DNA of 64,000 nt. Origin: Buchnera aphidicola (Ceratoglyphina bambusae) (GTDB lineage Bacteria > Pseudomonadota > Gammaproteobacteria > Enterobacterales > Enterobacteriaceae). The DNA lies in the NCBI RefSeq assembly GCF_039363085.1, contig NZ_CP134982.1, forward strand, positions 124,001-188,000, read 5' to 3'. The notes beneath the pieces were generated by a model. That model was not told the origin of the DNA. It was given only the letters and a program-made list of their open reading frames with translations, and ran no database searches. The position numbers and the translations under genes were made by a program. This document shows positions 29,058-37,007 of this stretch, one piece after another (within the stretch, counting starts at the first letter, position 1; each line of letters starts with the position of its first letter).

Positions 29058-30152
29058 ATGTCATTGAAATGTGGTTTAGTTGGATTACCAAATGTTGGAA
29101 AATCTACATTATTTAATGTATTAACAAAATCTCGAGTACCTTCTAAAAATTTTCCATTTTGTACTATAAATTCTAATATAGGTATATCATTTGTAGAAGA
29201 TAACAGAATTAAAAATATTTGTAAAATAATTAATTCTACTAATAATGTTGTGAAATCTTATATTAAATTTGTCGATATAGCTGGGTTAGTTAAAAATTCT
29301 CATTTAGGAAGTGGATTAGGAAATAAATTTTTAAACAGCATTAAAGACGTTGATATAATATTACATGTTGTAAGATTTTTTAAAAATAAAGATATAATAC
29401 ATGTAAATAATAAAATAGATCCAATATATGATGTTAATTTAGTTAATACTGAATTAATATTGTCTGATTTTCAAGAATGTCAAAAAATAATTTTTAATTA
29501 TAAAAAAAGATTTAATAAAAGAGAAAGAGATAATAAAAATATTGAAAACATTTTAAACATATTAAAGATTTGTTCAAATAGTTTAAAAAAAAATATTATG
29601 TTAAATGAAGTATATTTTAACAAAGATCAGGTAAATATTTTAAAATCTTTTAGATTTATAACTATGAAAAATATTATATATATAGCTAATATAGATTTAG
29701 AAGATTTTGTTAAAATTAAAATAGAAAATAATAAAATATTAAATATAGAAAAATTTCCTTATAAAGTATTTCCAATATGTATAAATTTTTATGAAATTAA
29801 TTTCGGTTATAAAAAAAGTTTTTATAAAAATTTATTGTCTTTTTTTTTAGAAGATATAAAAAATATAATTTTAAAATCATATATTTCTTTAAAGTTACAA
29901 ACTTTTTTTACTGTTGGGTCTAAAGAAATAAAGTCTTGGACTATAAAAAAAGGTACTACCGCAATTGAAGCCGCTAAAATTATTCATACAGATTTTAAAA
30001 AAGGGTTTATAAGAGCCAAAGTAATTTCTTACAAAGATTTTATAATTCATAAAAAAATAGAAAATTTAAAAAAATATGGAAGATATAGATTAGAAGGTAA
30101 AAATTATAAATTAATTGATGGAGATATTATACATTTTTTGTTTAATATATAA
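29058..30152 (+). CDS. ychF: Ribosome-associated P-loop ATPase YchF
   Basis: Obg-like ATPase that binds ribosomes, 364 residues (363 in E. coli). The P-loop is GLPNVGKST, and the FVDIAGLVK switch region follows. The C-terminal TGS domain is intact (LQTFFTVGSKEIKSWTI, TDFKKGFIRA, DGDIIHFLFN). The nucleotide-specificity motif, NVNE in E. coli within YIANVNE, reads NIDL here, an unusual change. The gene follows pth, its neighbour in E. coli, after 78 bases. Confidence 0.97.
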   Translation: MSLKCGLVGLPNVGKSTLFNVLTKSRVPSKNFPFCTINSNIGISFVEDNRIKNICKIINSTNNVVKSYIKFVDIAGLVKNSHLGSGLGNKFLNSIKDVDIILHVVRFFKNKDIIHVNNKIDPIYDVNLVNTELILSDFQECQKIIFNYKKRFNKRERDNKNIENILNILKICSNSLKKNIMLNEVYFNKDQVNILKSFRFITMKNIIYIANIDLEDFVKIKIENNKILNIEKFPYKVFPICINFYEINFGYKKSFYKNLLSFFLEDIKNIILKSYISLKLQTFFTVGSKEIKSWTIKKGTTAIEAAKIIHTDFKKGFIRAKVISYKDFIIHKKIENLKKYGRYRLEGKNYKLIDGDIIHFLFNI

Positions 30153-30183
30153 AACTATTATCAAATTTATTTTTAATTAAATT

Positions 30184-30226
30184 AGTTTCCTATCAAGTAT
30201 TGTTACTTGTTAGGAAACTATTTTTT
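30184..30226 (+). terminator. Strong terminator after ychF
   Basis: AGTTTCCTA (30184-30192) pairs with TAGGAAACT (30211-30219). The stem continues, after one T-T mismatch, with CAAGTA/TACTTG and closes on a TTGT loop. ATTTTTT follows. It is the best intrinsic terminator in this part and lies just before the convergent thrC stop. Confidence 0.85.
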
Positions 30227-30233
30227 AAGTATT

Positions 30234-31535
30234 TTATTTTTCCATTAATATTTTTTTCAATATTGAAAATTCAGGATTAATTGAATATGTAAACAATTTA
30301 TTTTTTTTGTATTTTTTTATTTTTTCTGGAACTTTTATGTTTATTTTTAAAACTTCTTCTATAGTATTTTTAAATTTTATTGGATGAGCTGTACCTAAAA
30401 ATAATCCATATTCTTTATCTTTAATTTTTTTCTTTAAAACTGTATATGCTACAGATGCATGTGGTTCTGATATATATTTTAATTTATGTAATTCTTTTAA
30501 ACTTTTTTTAGTATTTTTCTCGGAAACACTATCATAATTTAAGTAATTTGAATCATTTATATTCCATTTATTTTGTTTGAATAACTCTTCAATTCTATCC
30601 CAGTTATTAGGCACACTTATATCCATAGCATTAGAAATAGTAGATATAGTATTTCTTGGTTCCCATTTTTTGTTTTTTAAAAATCTTGGAACTGTATCAT
30701 TAGAATTTGTAGATATAATAAATTTTTTTATTGGCAACCCAATAGATTTTGCAATTAATCCTGCTGTAATATTCCCAAAATTTCCACATGGTACTGAAAT
30801 TATAATTTTTTTTCTATTTCTTTTATTTATTAAAGAAAATGCTTCAAAATAATAACAAATTTGTGCCAATAATCTGCTTATATTTATAGAGTTTCCTGAA
30901 TTTAAACTAATTTTTTTTTTTAGATAAGAATCATTAAATGCTGTTTTTACTAATTTTTGACATTCATCAAAACTTCCATTTACTGATATAGTTTTTATAT
31001 TTTTACCTAAATTACACAACATTTTTTCTTGTATATCACTAATTTTTCCTTTTGGATAGAGTATCACTATTTTTATATTTTTCATTTTATAAAAAGCATG
31101 TGCTACTGCTGCTCCAGTATCTCCAGATGTTGCTGTTAAAATTGTAATTTTTTTTTTATTAATTTTGTTCATATAAAATATTATTTGAGACATAAATCTA
31201 GCACCAAAATCTTTAAATGCAAATGTAGGTCCATGAAACAATTCTAAACAAGAAATATTTTTTTGTATTTTTTTTATTTTTGGAATAGTTTTGGAAAAAG
31301 ATTTTTTTACTATTTTGTATAATTTTTTTTTGGGTATTTCTTTCCCTATAAATGCATTTAGTATTTTATAGCTTTTTTTAAAAAAGTTCATTTTTAAAAT
31401 TTTTTTTATTTCATTTTTTTTAAAAAATGGTAATTTTTTTGGAAAAAATAAACCTTGTTTTTTGCATAATCCAAGCTCTACAGCTTTTAAGAATGTTACT
31501 TCTTGTGAAGAATCTTTTAAACTATATAATTTCAT
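30234..31535 (-). CDS. thrC: Threonine synthase
   Basis: PLP enzyme converting phosphohomoserine to threonine; 433 residues (428 in E. coli). The PLP-binding lysine is in FHGPTFAFKDFGARF (near residue 108). Other conserved parts are TATSGDTGAAVAHAF, SVNGSFDECQKLV, SVPCGNFGNITAGL (phosphate-binding) and SEPHASVAY. It is the last gene of the threonine operon, four bases after thrB. Confidence 0.98.
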   Translation of the reverse strand: MKLYSLKDSSQEVTFLKAVELGLCKKQGLFFPKKLPFFKKNEIKKILKMNFFKKSYKILNAFIGKEIPKKKLYKIVKKSFSKTIPKIKKIQKNISCLELFHGPTFAFKDFGARFMSQIIFYMNKINKKKITILTATSGDTGAAVAHAFYKMKNIKIVILYPKGKISDIQEKMLCNLGKNIKTISVNGSFDECQKLVKTAFNDSYLKKKISLNSGNSINISRLLAQICYYFEAFSLINKRNRKKIIISVPCGNFGNITAGLIAKSIGLPIKKFIISTNSNDTVPRFLKNKKWEPRNTISTISNAMDISVPNNWDRIEELFKQNKWNINDSNYLNYDSVSEKNTKKSLKELHKLKYISEPHASVAYTVLKKKIKDKEYGLFLGTAHPIKFKNTIEEVLKINIKVPEKIKKYKKNKLFTYSINPEFSILKKILMEK

Positions 31536-31539
31536 ATTT

Positions 31540-32469
31540 TTACCTAATTTTTATAGTTCCTGTATTATTTACTTTGCATATTTTTACAAAACCTTTTTTA
31601 TTTTTTAAATAGTTCTTTGATAGCCATATTGAAACATTTTTAGCTATTTTAATACTATTACAAATAGAAAATATTGTTGGCCCAGATCCTGATATTCCAA
31701 ATCCTATTGCTCCAATTTTTTTTATTATTTTTTTTGTTTTTAAAAATTTTGGAATAATTTTTATTCTATATGGTTCAGCTATTTTATCTTTTAAAAATTT
31801 TATAGCTAAGTTTTCTTGCATAGAATAAGAAGCATGTATAAATCCAGCTAAATTTCTACTATGGTCTATACATGTTTGTTTATTATATTTTTTAGGTAAT
31901 ATTTTTCTAGATTGTAAAGTAGATATTTTTGTGCCAGGCCATGCTATAACCCATATCCAATTTTGAAAAAATGGTATAGATTGGCTTATTATATTATTTT
32001 TTTGTAAAATTATTTGTAATCCTCCCAAAAAACATGGAGCTACATTATCAAAATGAATATTTCCAGATATTTTTCCTTCTAGTTTTCCCATCAATATTAA
32101 TAATTCATTTTTTGATAAAGGATTTTTACAAAATTCATTCATAGCGAACAAACTAGCTGATATTGAACATGCACTAGATCCTAATCCTGAACCTATAGGC
32201 ATATTTTTTTTAAGTATTATTGACATAGGAACTTTTTTATTTATTTTTTTACAAAAATATTTCCAACATTTCCATACAACATTTTTTTCCAAAATTTTAG
32301 GAAGTTTTTTTGAGAACTTACCAATATTTTTTAGTTTAAAAGTTTTACATTTTTTAATTATTACTATATCTCCAAAATATGAATTATCTATTGGAGAAAT
32401 TGCTAAACCTAAAGTATCAAATCCAACGCTTATATTTCCTATAGTAGCTGGTGAATAAACTGTTATCAT
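31540..32469 (-). CDS. thrB: Homoserine kinase
   Basis: Phosphorylates homoserine; GHMP-kinase family, 309 residues (310 in E. coli). The N-terminus VYSPATIGNISVGFDTLG and the ATP-binding MPIGSGLGSSACS loop are intact. GISGSGPTIFS near the C-terminus is the third GHMP motif. Tight spacing to thrC (4 bases) and thrA (25 bases) shows one operon. Confidence 0.98.
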   Translation of the reverse strand: MITVYSPATIGNISVGFDTLGLAISPIDNSYFGDIVIIKKCKTFKLKNIGKFSKKLPKILEKNVVWKCWKYFCKKINKKVPMSIILKKNMPIGSGLGSSACSISASLFAMNEFCKNPLSKNELLILMGKLEGKISGNIHFDNVAPCFLGGLQIILQKNNIISQSIPFFQNWIWVIAWPGTKISTLQSRKILPKKYNKQTCIDHSRNLAGFIHASYSMQENLAIKFLKDKIAEPYRIKIIPKFLKTKKIIKKIGAIGFGISGSGPTIFSICNSIKIAKNVSIWLSKNYLKNKKGFVKICKVNNTGTIKIR

Positions 32470-32494
32470 TATTATTTTCCATATTATTATGACA

Positions 32495-34939
32495 TTAAAT
32501 TCTTAATAAATCTGAAAATACTCCCGCTGCAGTCACTTGGTTTCCAGCGCCATATCCTCTTAATATTAATGGCATTGGATTATAATATTTAGTATAAAAA
32601 ATTAAAGCATTTTCTCCATTTTTTATATTATATAATATATCTTCTTTTTTTATTTTTTCTATTTTTACTATACATTTCCCGATATTAGATATAGATCCTA
32701 CTAATCTAAGAACTTCATTATGATTTTTTGCTTTTTTTATTTTTTCTTCATAAAATTTTTTTATTTTATTTAATTTTTCGTTTAAATTAACATCGTTTAT
32801 TTTTGTATCATTTATTTCTTTAGGTAAAATATTTTTTATTTCTATATCTTTTAATTCTAGTTTTAATCCAATTTCTCTTGCTATTATTAATAATTTTCTC
32901 GCAACATCTATACCAGATAGATCTTCTAATGGATTAGGCTCTGTGTATCCTAATTTTTTTGCTTCTTTAACTGCTTCTATTATAGTATAATTTTCTTCTA
33001 ATTTACCAAAAATAAATGATAATGATCCTGATAGTATTCCCCTGAATTTTATTATTTTATCACCAGCAAGAATTAATTTTTGTAAATTTTCTATTACTGG
33101 AAGTCCTGCGCCCACATTAGTTTCATACAGAAATTTTTTTTTATATTTTAATAAATTCTTTCTAATTTGAAAATAATATTTTAAAGATGATGTGTTTGCT
33201 TTTTTGTTAGAAGTTATTATGTTAAATCCTTTTTTTATAATATTGTTATATTCTTTAGATATTTCTCTACTAGAAGTACAGTCTATTATTGTAGGATTTG
33301 TTAATTTTTTTTTTGTTATTTTGTTTATAAATTTTTTTATATTAAATTTACTTTTTTTGCTATTTTGTATTTTTTTTAATTGTTTTCTTTCAATGTTGTT
33401 TGAATTTAACAAATAGCTTTTAGAATTTGCTATTCCCAATATTTTAATTTTTATATTATTTTTTTGTAATTTATATCTTTGATTATATATTTGTTTTAAT
33501 AAATTTAATCCAACTCCACCTATTCCTATTAAAAATATTTCTACAATCTTATTATTAAAAAAAATTTTGTTATGTATTGAATTTATTGAGTCATTTAAAT
33601 TTGAATTTTTTACTATAATTGATATTGAATATTTTGAATTTTCTAAAATTATAGAAATTATTTTTATATTAACACTTTTCATGGAAAAAATTATTTTATA
33701 TAAAATATTTATATTCAAATTTATATTTTTTCCTATTACAGATATTATGGATAATTTTTTTATTGTATTTATTTTATATATGTTTTTTGAAAAATGTTTA
33801 TTTGATTCATCTGTAAAAAATTTTTTTATTATTTTATAATTTTCATAAGATGTAAATATTTCAATTTTTTTATTGCTTATTTTTTTTTTATCAAATGATG
33901 TTTTTATATTTATTTTTTTTTCTAATTTTGATATTTTTTTTAATAATTTATGTTTTTTTTTAAATTTTTCTTTAAAAAATATTTTTATTGCACAAAAATT
34001 TTTTAAATAAGTTATACTTTTCACAGAACATTTTTTTTTGTTATTATAATGTTTGCTTATTAGTGTTCCTTGTACATATGGAAAATAAGAATTTTTAATT
34101 CTACAAGGAATATTTTTTTTATATAAAAGATAAATAGTTTTTGGATGTATGATTTCAGCTCCGCATTTTGATAATTCTATGGCTTCTTTATATGAAATAT
34201 ATTTAATTATTTTTGCATTAGAAGTTTTTTTTGGGTCTGAAGTATATATTCCATTTACATCTTTCCATATTTCACAAGATTTTGCATTTAAACAATATGA
34301 TAATATTGATGCTGAATAATCTGATCCATTTCTACCTAATAAAGTTATTTCCTCTCTATTGTTTCCTGATATAAATCCTGGCATTAAAATTATTTTTTTT
34401 TTGCAGTCATTTATTTTCTTAAATTTTTCTACAGTTTTTTCTATATTAATGTTTGCGTTTAAATAATTGTTATCAGATACAATTTTTTTCGCGGGATTTA
34501 TTATTTTTCTGCTTATTTTTTTTGTTTTTAATATATAATTCATTATTTCTATTGAAATTATTTCTCCTTTGCTTATTATTTTTGCTTTTTCTTTGTCAGT
34601 TATTTTTTTAAACTTTTCTTTTTTTATTAATATGTTTTCTATGTTGTTTATATGATTATTAATTATTTTTGAAATTTTTTTTATTTTGAATTTATTATTA
34701 TGAAATTTAATATTTGTTAATATTTTTTTAATTTTTTTTTTAATCTTGTTTAAACTCTTGTTTTTTTTATTCTTTGTTTTTTCTTCTATAGAAGAAATTA
34801 AATAATTAGTTATTTTATGAGGAGCAGAGAGAACAACAAAAATTTTTTGGCATCTACTGTTTTTATTTAATATTTTATATACGTTTAAAAATTTTTTTGC
34901 ATTAGATAATGATGAGCCACCAAATTTTAATACTTTCAC
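32495..34939 (-). CDS. thrA: Bifunctional aspartokinase I / homoserine dehydrogenase I
   Basis: Fused enzyme for the first and third steps of threonine synthesis, 814 residues (820 in E. coli). The aspartokinase part starts VLKFGGSSL and includes GFISGNNREEITLLGRNGSDYSA. The middle, with tandem ACT-type regulatory domains (about residues 300-460), is Lys/Ile-rich and weakly conserved. Homoserine dehydrogenase starts at the nucleotide-binding GIGGVGLNLL and includes NVGAGLPVI, GILSGSLSF and EPNPLEDLSGIDVARKLLI. Whether threonine feedback survives cannot be read from the eroded ACT region. Confidence 0.97.
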   Translation of the reverse strand: MKVLKFGGSSLSNAKKFLNVYKILNKNSRCQKIFVVLSAPHKITNYLISSIEEKTKNKKNKSLNKIKKKIKKILTNIKFHNNKFKIKKISKIINNHINNIENILIKKEKFKKITDKEKAKIISKGEIISIEIMNYILKTKKISRKIINPAKKIVSDNNYLNANINIEKTVEKFKKINDCKKKIILMPGFISGNNREEITLLGRNGSDYSASILSYCLNAKSCEIWKDVNGIYTSDPKKTSNAKIIKYISYKEAIELSKCGAEIIHPKTIYLLYKKNIPCRIKNSYFPYVQGTLISKHYNNKKKCSVKSITYLKNFCAIKIFFKEKFKKKHKLLKKISKLEKKINIKTSFDKKKISNKKIEIFTSYENYKIIKKFFTDESNKHFSKNIYKINTIKKLSIISVIGKNINLNINILYKIIFSMKSVNIKIISIILENSKYSISIIVKNSNLNDSINSIHNKIFFNNKIVEIFLIGIGGVGLNLLKQIYNQRYKLQKNNIKIKILGIANSKSYLLNSNNIERKQLKKIQNSKKSKFNIKKFINKITKKKLTNPTIIDCTSSREISKEYNNIIKKGFNIITSNKKANTSSLKYYFQIRKNLLKYKKKFLYETNVGAGLPVIENLQKLILAGDKIIKFRGILSGSLSFIFGKLEENYTIIEAVKEAKKLGYTEPNPLEDLSGIDVARKLLIIAREIGLKLELKDIEIKNILPKEINDTKINDVNLNEKLNKIKKFYEEKIKKAKNHNEVLRLVGSISNIGKCIVKIEKIKKEDILYNIKNGENALIFYTKYYNPMPLILRGYGAGNQVTAAGVFSDLLRI

Positions 34940-35251
34940 AATTTTTTTTTCCTATATAAAATTATGTTAATATAAAAATTTATTTTTAATAATTAATTAT
35001 ATTAAAGTTTACAATAATAATATATTAAAAATTTTTTTTATTTTAATATATTATTAATTTATTTTTATTTAAAATTAAAATATTTATTAATATAAATATT
35101 AATTTTATAATATATATTTTACAGATTTAATTAGAATATTTATATTTTGTCAACATTATAAATTCAAAATAAAATATTTATATAAATTAATATAAATTTT
35201 TATATAAATTTATATTCTATTTTTTTAATAAACTTATTTATTATTTTTATT
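34940..35251. other. Gene-free region between dksA and thrA
   Basis: 312 A/T-rich bases upstream of the minus-strand threonine operon. It holds a candidate promoter (35125-35153). I see no threonine/isoleucine-rich leader peptide and no attenuator hairpin as in the E. coli thr operon. In larger Buchnera genomes hpt, panB and panC lie here, as I recall; no trace of them is visible. Confidence 0.55.
35125..35153 (-). promoter_or_regulatory. Candidate sigma-70 promoter for thrABC
   Basis: On the minus strand a perfect TTGACA (35153-35148) is followed after 17 bases by TTAAAT (35130-35125), a four-of-six match to TATAAT. It is 185 bases before thrA and points toward it. Chance matches to the -10 are common in such A/T-rich DNA, but an exact TTGACA is not. 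Confidence 0.4.
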
Positions 35252-35707
35252 TTATCTAATTATTTGCTTATCTCTTATTTCTGATAGAGTTTTGCAATCA
35301 ATGCATAAATTAGCTGTTGGTCTAGCTTCTAATCTTTTTATACCAATTTTTATATCACATGATATACAATATCCAAAGTTGTTTATTTCAATTTTTTTTA
35401 ATGTGTTTTTTATTTTTTTTATTATATTTCTATCTCTATCTCTATTTTTTAAATTTAAATTAAATTCTTCTTCTTGAACTGCTCTATCTATTGGATCAGG
35501 AAAATTTATAGACTCTTTTTGTATGTTGTTTTCTATATAATTTATTTTTTTTTCTATTTGATTTTTCCATGCTTCTAAAATTTTTTTAAAATGATTTATT
35601 TGTTTTTTGTTCATATATTTTTCATTTTTGTTTAATTTATATGGTTTTACTCCTGCTATTGATAATATGCTTAAAGAAGATATTTTTTTATTTTTTTTTA
35701 TTTTCAT
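35252..35707 (-). CDS. dksA: RNA polymerase-binding transcription factor DksA
   Basis: Acts with ppGpp on RNA polymerase at rRNA and amino-acid promoters; about 151 residues as in E. coli. The N-terminal [14 protein letters not shown], the coiled coil with [16 protein letters not shown] (acidic tip) and the four-Cys zinc finger (YCISC ... LCIDC) are all intact. I choose the ATG at 35707 over the upstream in-frame TTG at 35713, because AAGAGAT then lies at ribosome-site distance. It is one of the few transcription regulators in this window. Confidence 0.97.
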   Translation of the reverse strand: MKIKKNKKISSLSILSIAGVKPYKLNKNEKYMNKKQINHFKKILEAWKNQIEKKINYIENNIQKESINFPDPIDRAVQEEEFNLNLKNRDRDRNIIKKIKNTLKKIEINNFGYCISCDIKIGIKRLEARPTANLCIDCKTLSEIRDKQIIR

Positions 35708-35874
35708 TGTCAAATCTCTTATAAAAAAGTTTAAAAAATATATTTAAATTTTTAAAAATTAATATTTTAATATATTTTTAAAACAAAAATTTTTATTTTT
35801 TTTATAAAATTTATTATAAAAATATAATACTTATATATTAATATTTTTCAACTTTTATTTTGGTAATTAATATT

Positions 35875-36663
35875 ATGAGAATTGCTTTAGGAATTGAATA
35901 TAATGGAACAAATTATCATGGATGGCAAAATCAAAAAGGAATAATAACTATACAAAACGTTTTAGAAACATGTCTGACTATTGTAGCAAATGAAAAAATA
36001 AAAATTTTTTGTGCTGGTAGAACAGATTCTAAAGTACATAGTTTTGGACAAGTTGTACATTTTGATACAAATTCAGTTAGAAGAACTAAATCTTGGATTT
36101 TAGGAACTAATTTTTATTTGCCTAAAGACATATCTGTTATTTGGGCTAAAAAGGTTAACTATAAATTTCATGCAAGATATAGTGCTATATATAGGCATTA
36201 TAGATATATAATAAATAATAGTAATCATAGGTCTGCTATTTTTACAAATAATTTTTATAATTTTAATAGAGCTTATTTAGATGAAAAAAAAATGAATAAA
36301 TCTGCTAAATTTTTAATTGGTGAACATGATTTTACTTCATTTAGATCAAAAAATTGTCAATCCAATGTTCCGTATAGATATGTTTTTAATATAGAAGTAT
36401 ATAGAATAAACTCTTTAGTTATATTTGATATAATTGCAAATTCTTTTTTATATAATATGGCGCGAAATATTGTTGGAGCTTTATTAGAAGTTGGTTGTAA
36501 CAATAGAGAAATATCATGGATTAACACATTATTAGTTATGAAAAGTAACAATTTTTTATATAACGTAGTTCATCCATCTGGATTATATTTAGTATATGTA
36601 AAATATCCAAAGTTTTTAAAATTTCCTAAAATAAATTTAAAAAAAATTTTTAATCTTTTTTAA
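35875..36663 (+). CDS. truA: tRNA pseudouridine synthase A
   Basis: Makes pseudouridine at positions 38-40 of tRNA anticodon arms; about 262 residues (270 in E. coli). The catalytic aspartate is in CAGRTDSKVHSFGQVVHF. YDGxxYxGWQ is present as YNGTNYHGWQ, and HDFTSFRSK and RNIVGALLEVG are conserved. I start it at the ATG at 35875 (MRIALGIEYN), not at the in-frame TTG at 35860. It is divergent from dksA. Confidence 0.97.
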   Translation: MRIALGIEYNGTNYHGWQNQKGIITIQNVLETCLTIVANEKIKIFCAGRTDSKVHSFGQVVHFDTNSVRRTKSWILGTNFYLPKDISVIWAKKVNYKFHARYSAIYRHYRYIINNSNHRSAIFTNNFYNFNRAYLDEKKMNKSAKFLIGEHDFTSFRSKNCQSNVPYRYVFNIEVYRINSLVIFDIIANSFLYNMARNIVGALLEVGCNNREISWINTLLVMKSNNFLYNVVHPSGLYLVYVKYPKFLKFPKINLKKIFNLF

Positions 36664-36758
36664 TATTCAAATTTTTATTTAAAATTAATATTGTATTTTA
36701 TAATGTTAAATTTAAAAAAAATGTTATTGTATTTTTTTTAAAAAAATTATATTTTAAA

Positions 36759-36850
36759 TTTTTTTTTTAAAAAATAGTTTATTTTATTTTTTTTTTAAAA
36801 AAAAGTTTATTTTATTTTTTTTTTAAAAAAAAGTTTATTTTATTTTTTTT
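36759..36850. repeat. 28-base tandem repeat array, about three copies
   Basis: GTTTATTTTA recurs with a period of exactly 28 bases at 36777, 36805 and 36833, each followed by a ten- or eight-base T run. The two complete units (36777-36804 and 36805-36832) are identical and end in eight A. A partial copy flanks each side, and a more diverged similar stretch begins near 36724. It is likely a minisatellite made by slippage. The T-run/A-run pairs could also form hairpins. Confidence 0.8.
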
Positions 36851-36966
36851 ATATATTTTCTTAAATATAATTTATATTTTATATAATATTTTTAAAAATA
36901 TAAATTTTTATAAATAAAATTTATATTTTGTATCATATTATTATAATATTTTTAAATTTTATATTT

Positions 36967-36983
36967 ATTGTATTAAATACAAT
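36967..36983 (+). repeat. 17-base palindrome just upstream of secA
   Basis: ATTGTATT-A-AATACAAT is a perfect 8-bp inverted repeat around one base, 24 bases before the secA ATG. It could be an operator-like site or a leader hairpin. In DNA this rich in A/T it may also be chance. Confidence 0.35.
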
Positions 36984-37007
36984 TAACTATTTTAATGAGA
37001 AAATTTT

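Larger units (their letters stand above)
36664..37007. other. Gene-free region between truA and secA
   Basis: 344 bases with no gene, where related Buchnera genomes carry mrcB (a penicillin-binding protein). It contains a 28-base tandem repeat (36759-36850) and a small palindrome just before secA. I see no fragment recognisable as mrcB. Confidence 0.6.

Noticed and set aside
35860-35874. TTG at 35860 as the truA start
   Set aside because: The ATG at 35875 begins directly before the conserved IALGIEY block.
36759-36850. Possible CRISPR array in the 28-base repeats
   Set aside because: The units are directly adjacent with no unique spacers, no leader and no cas genes.
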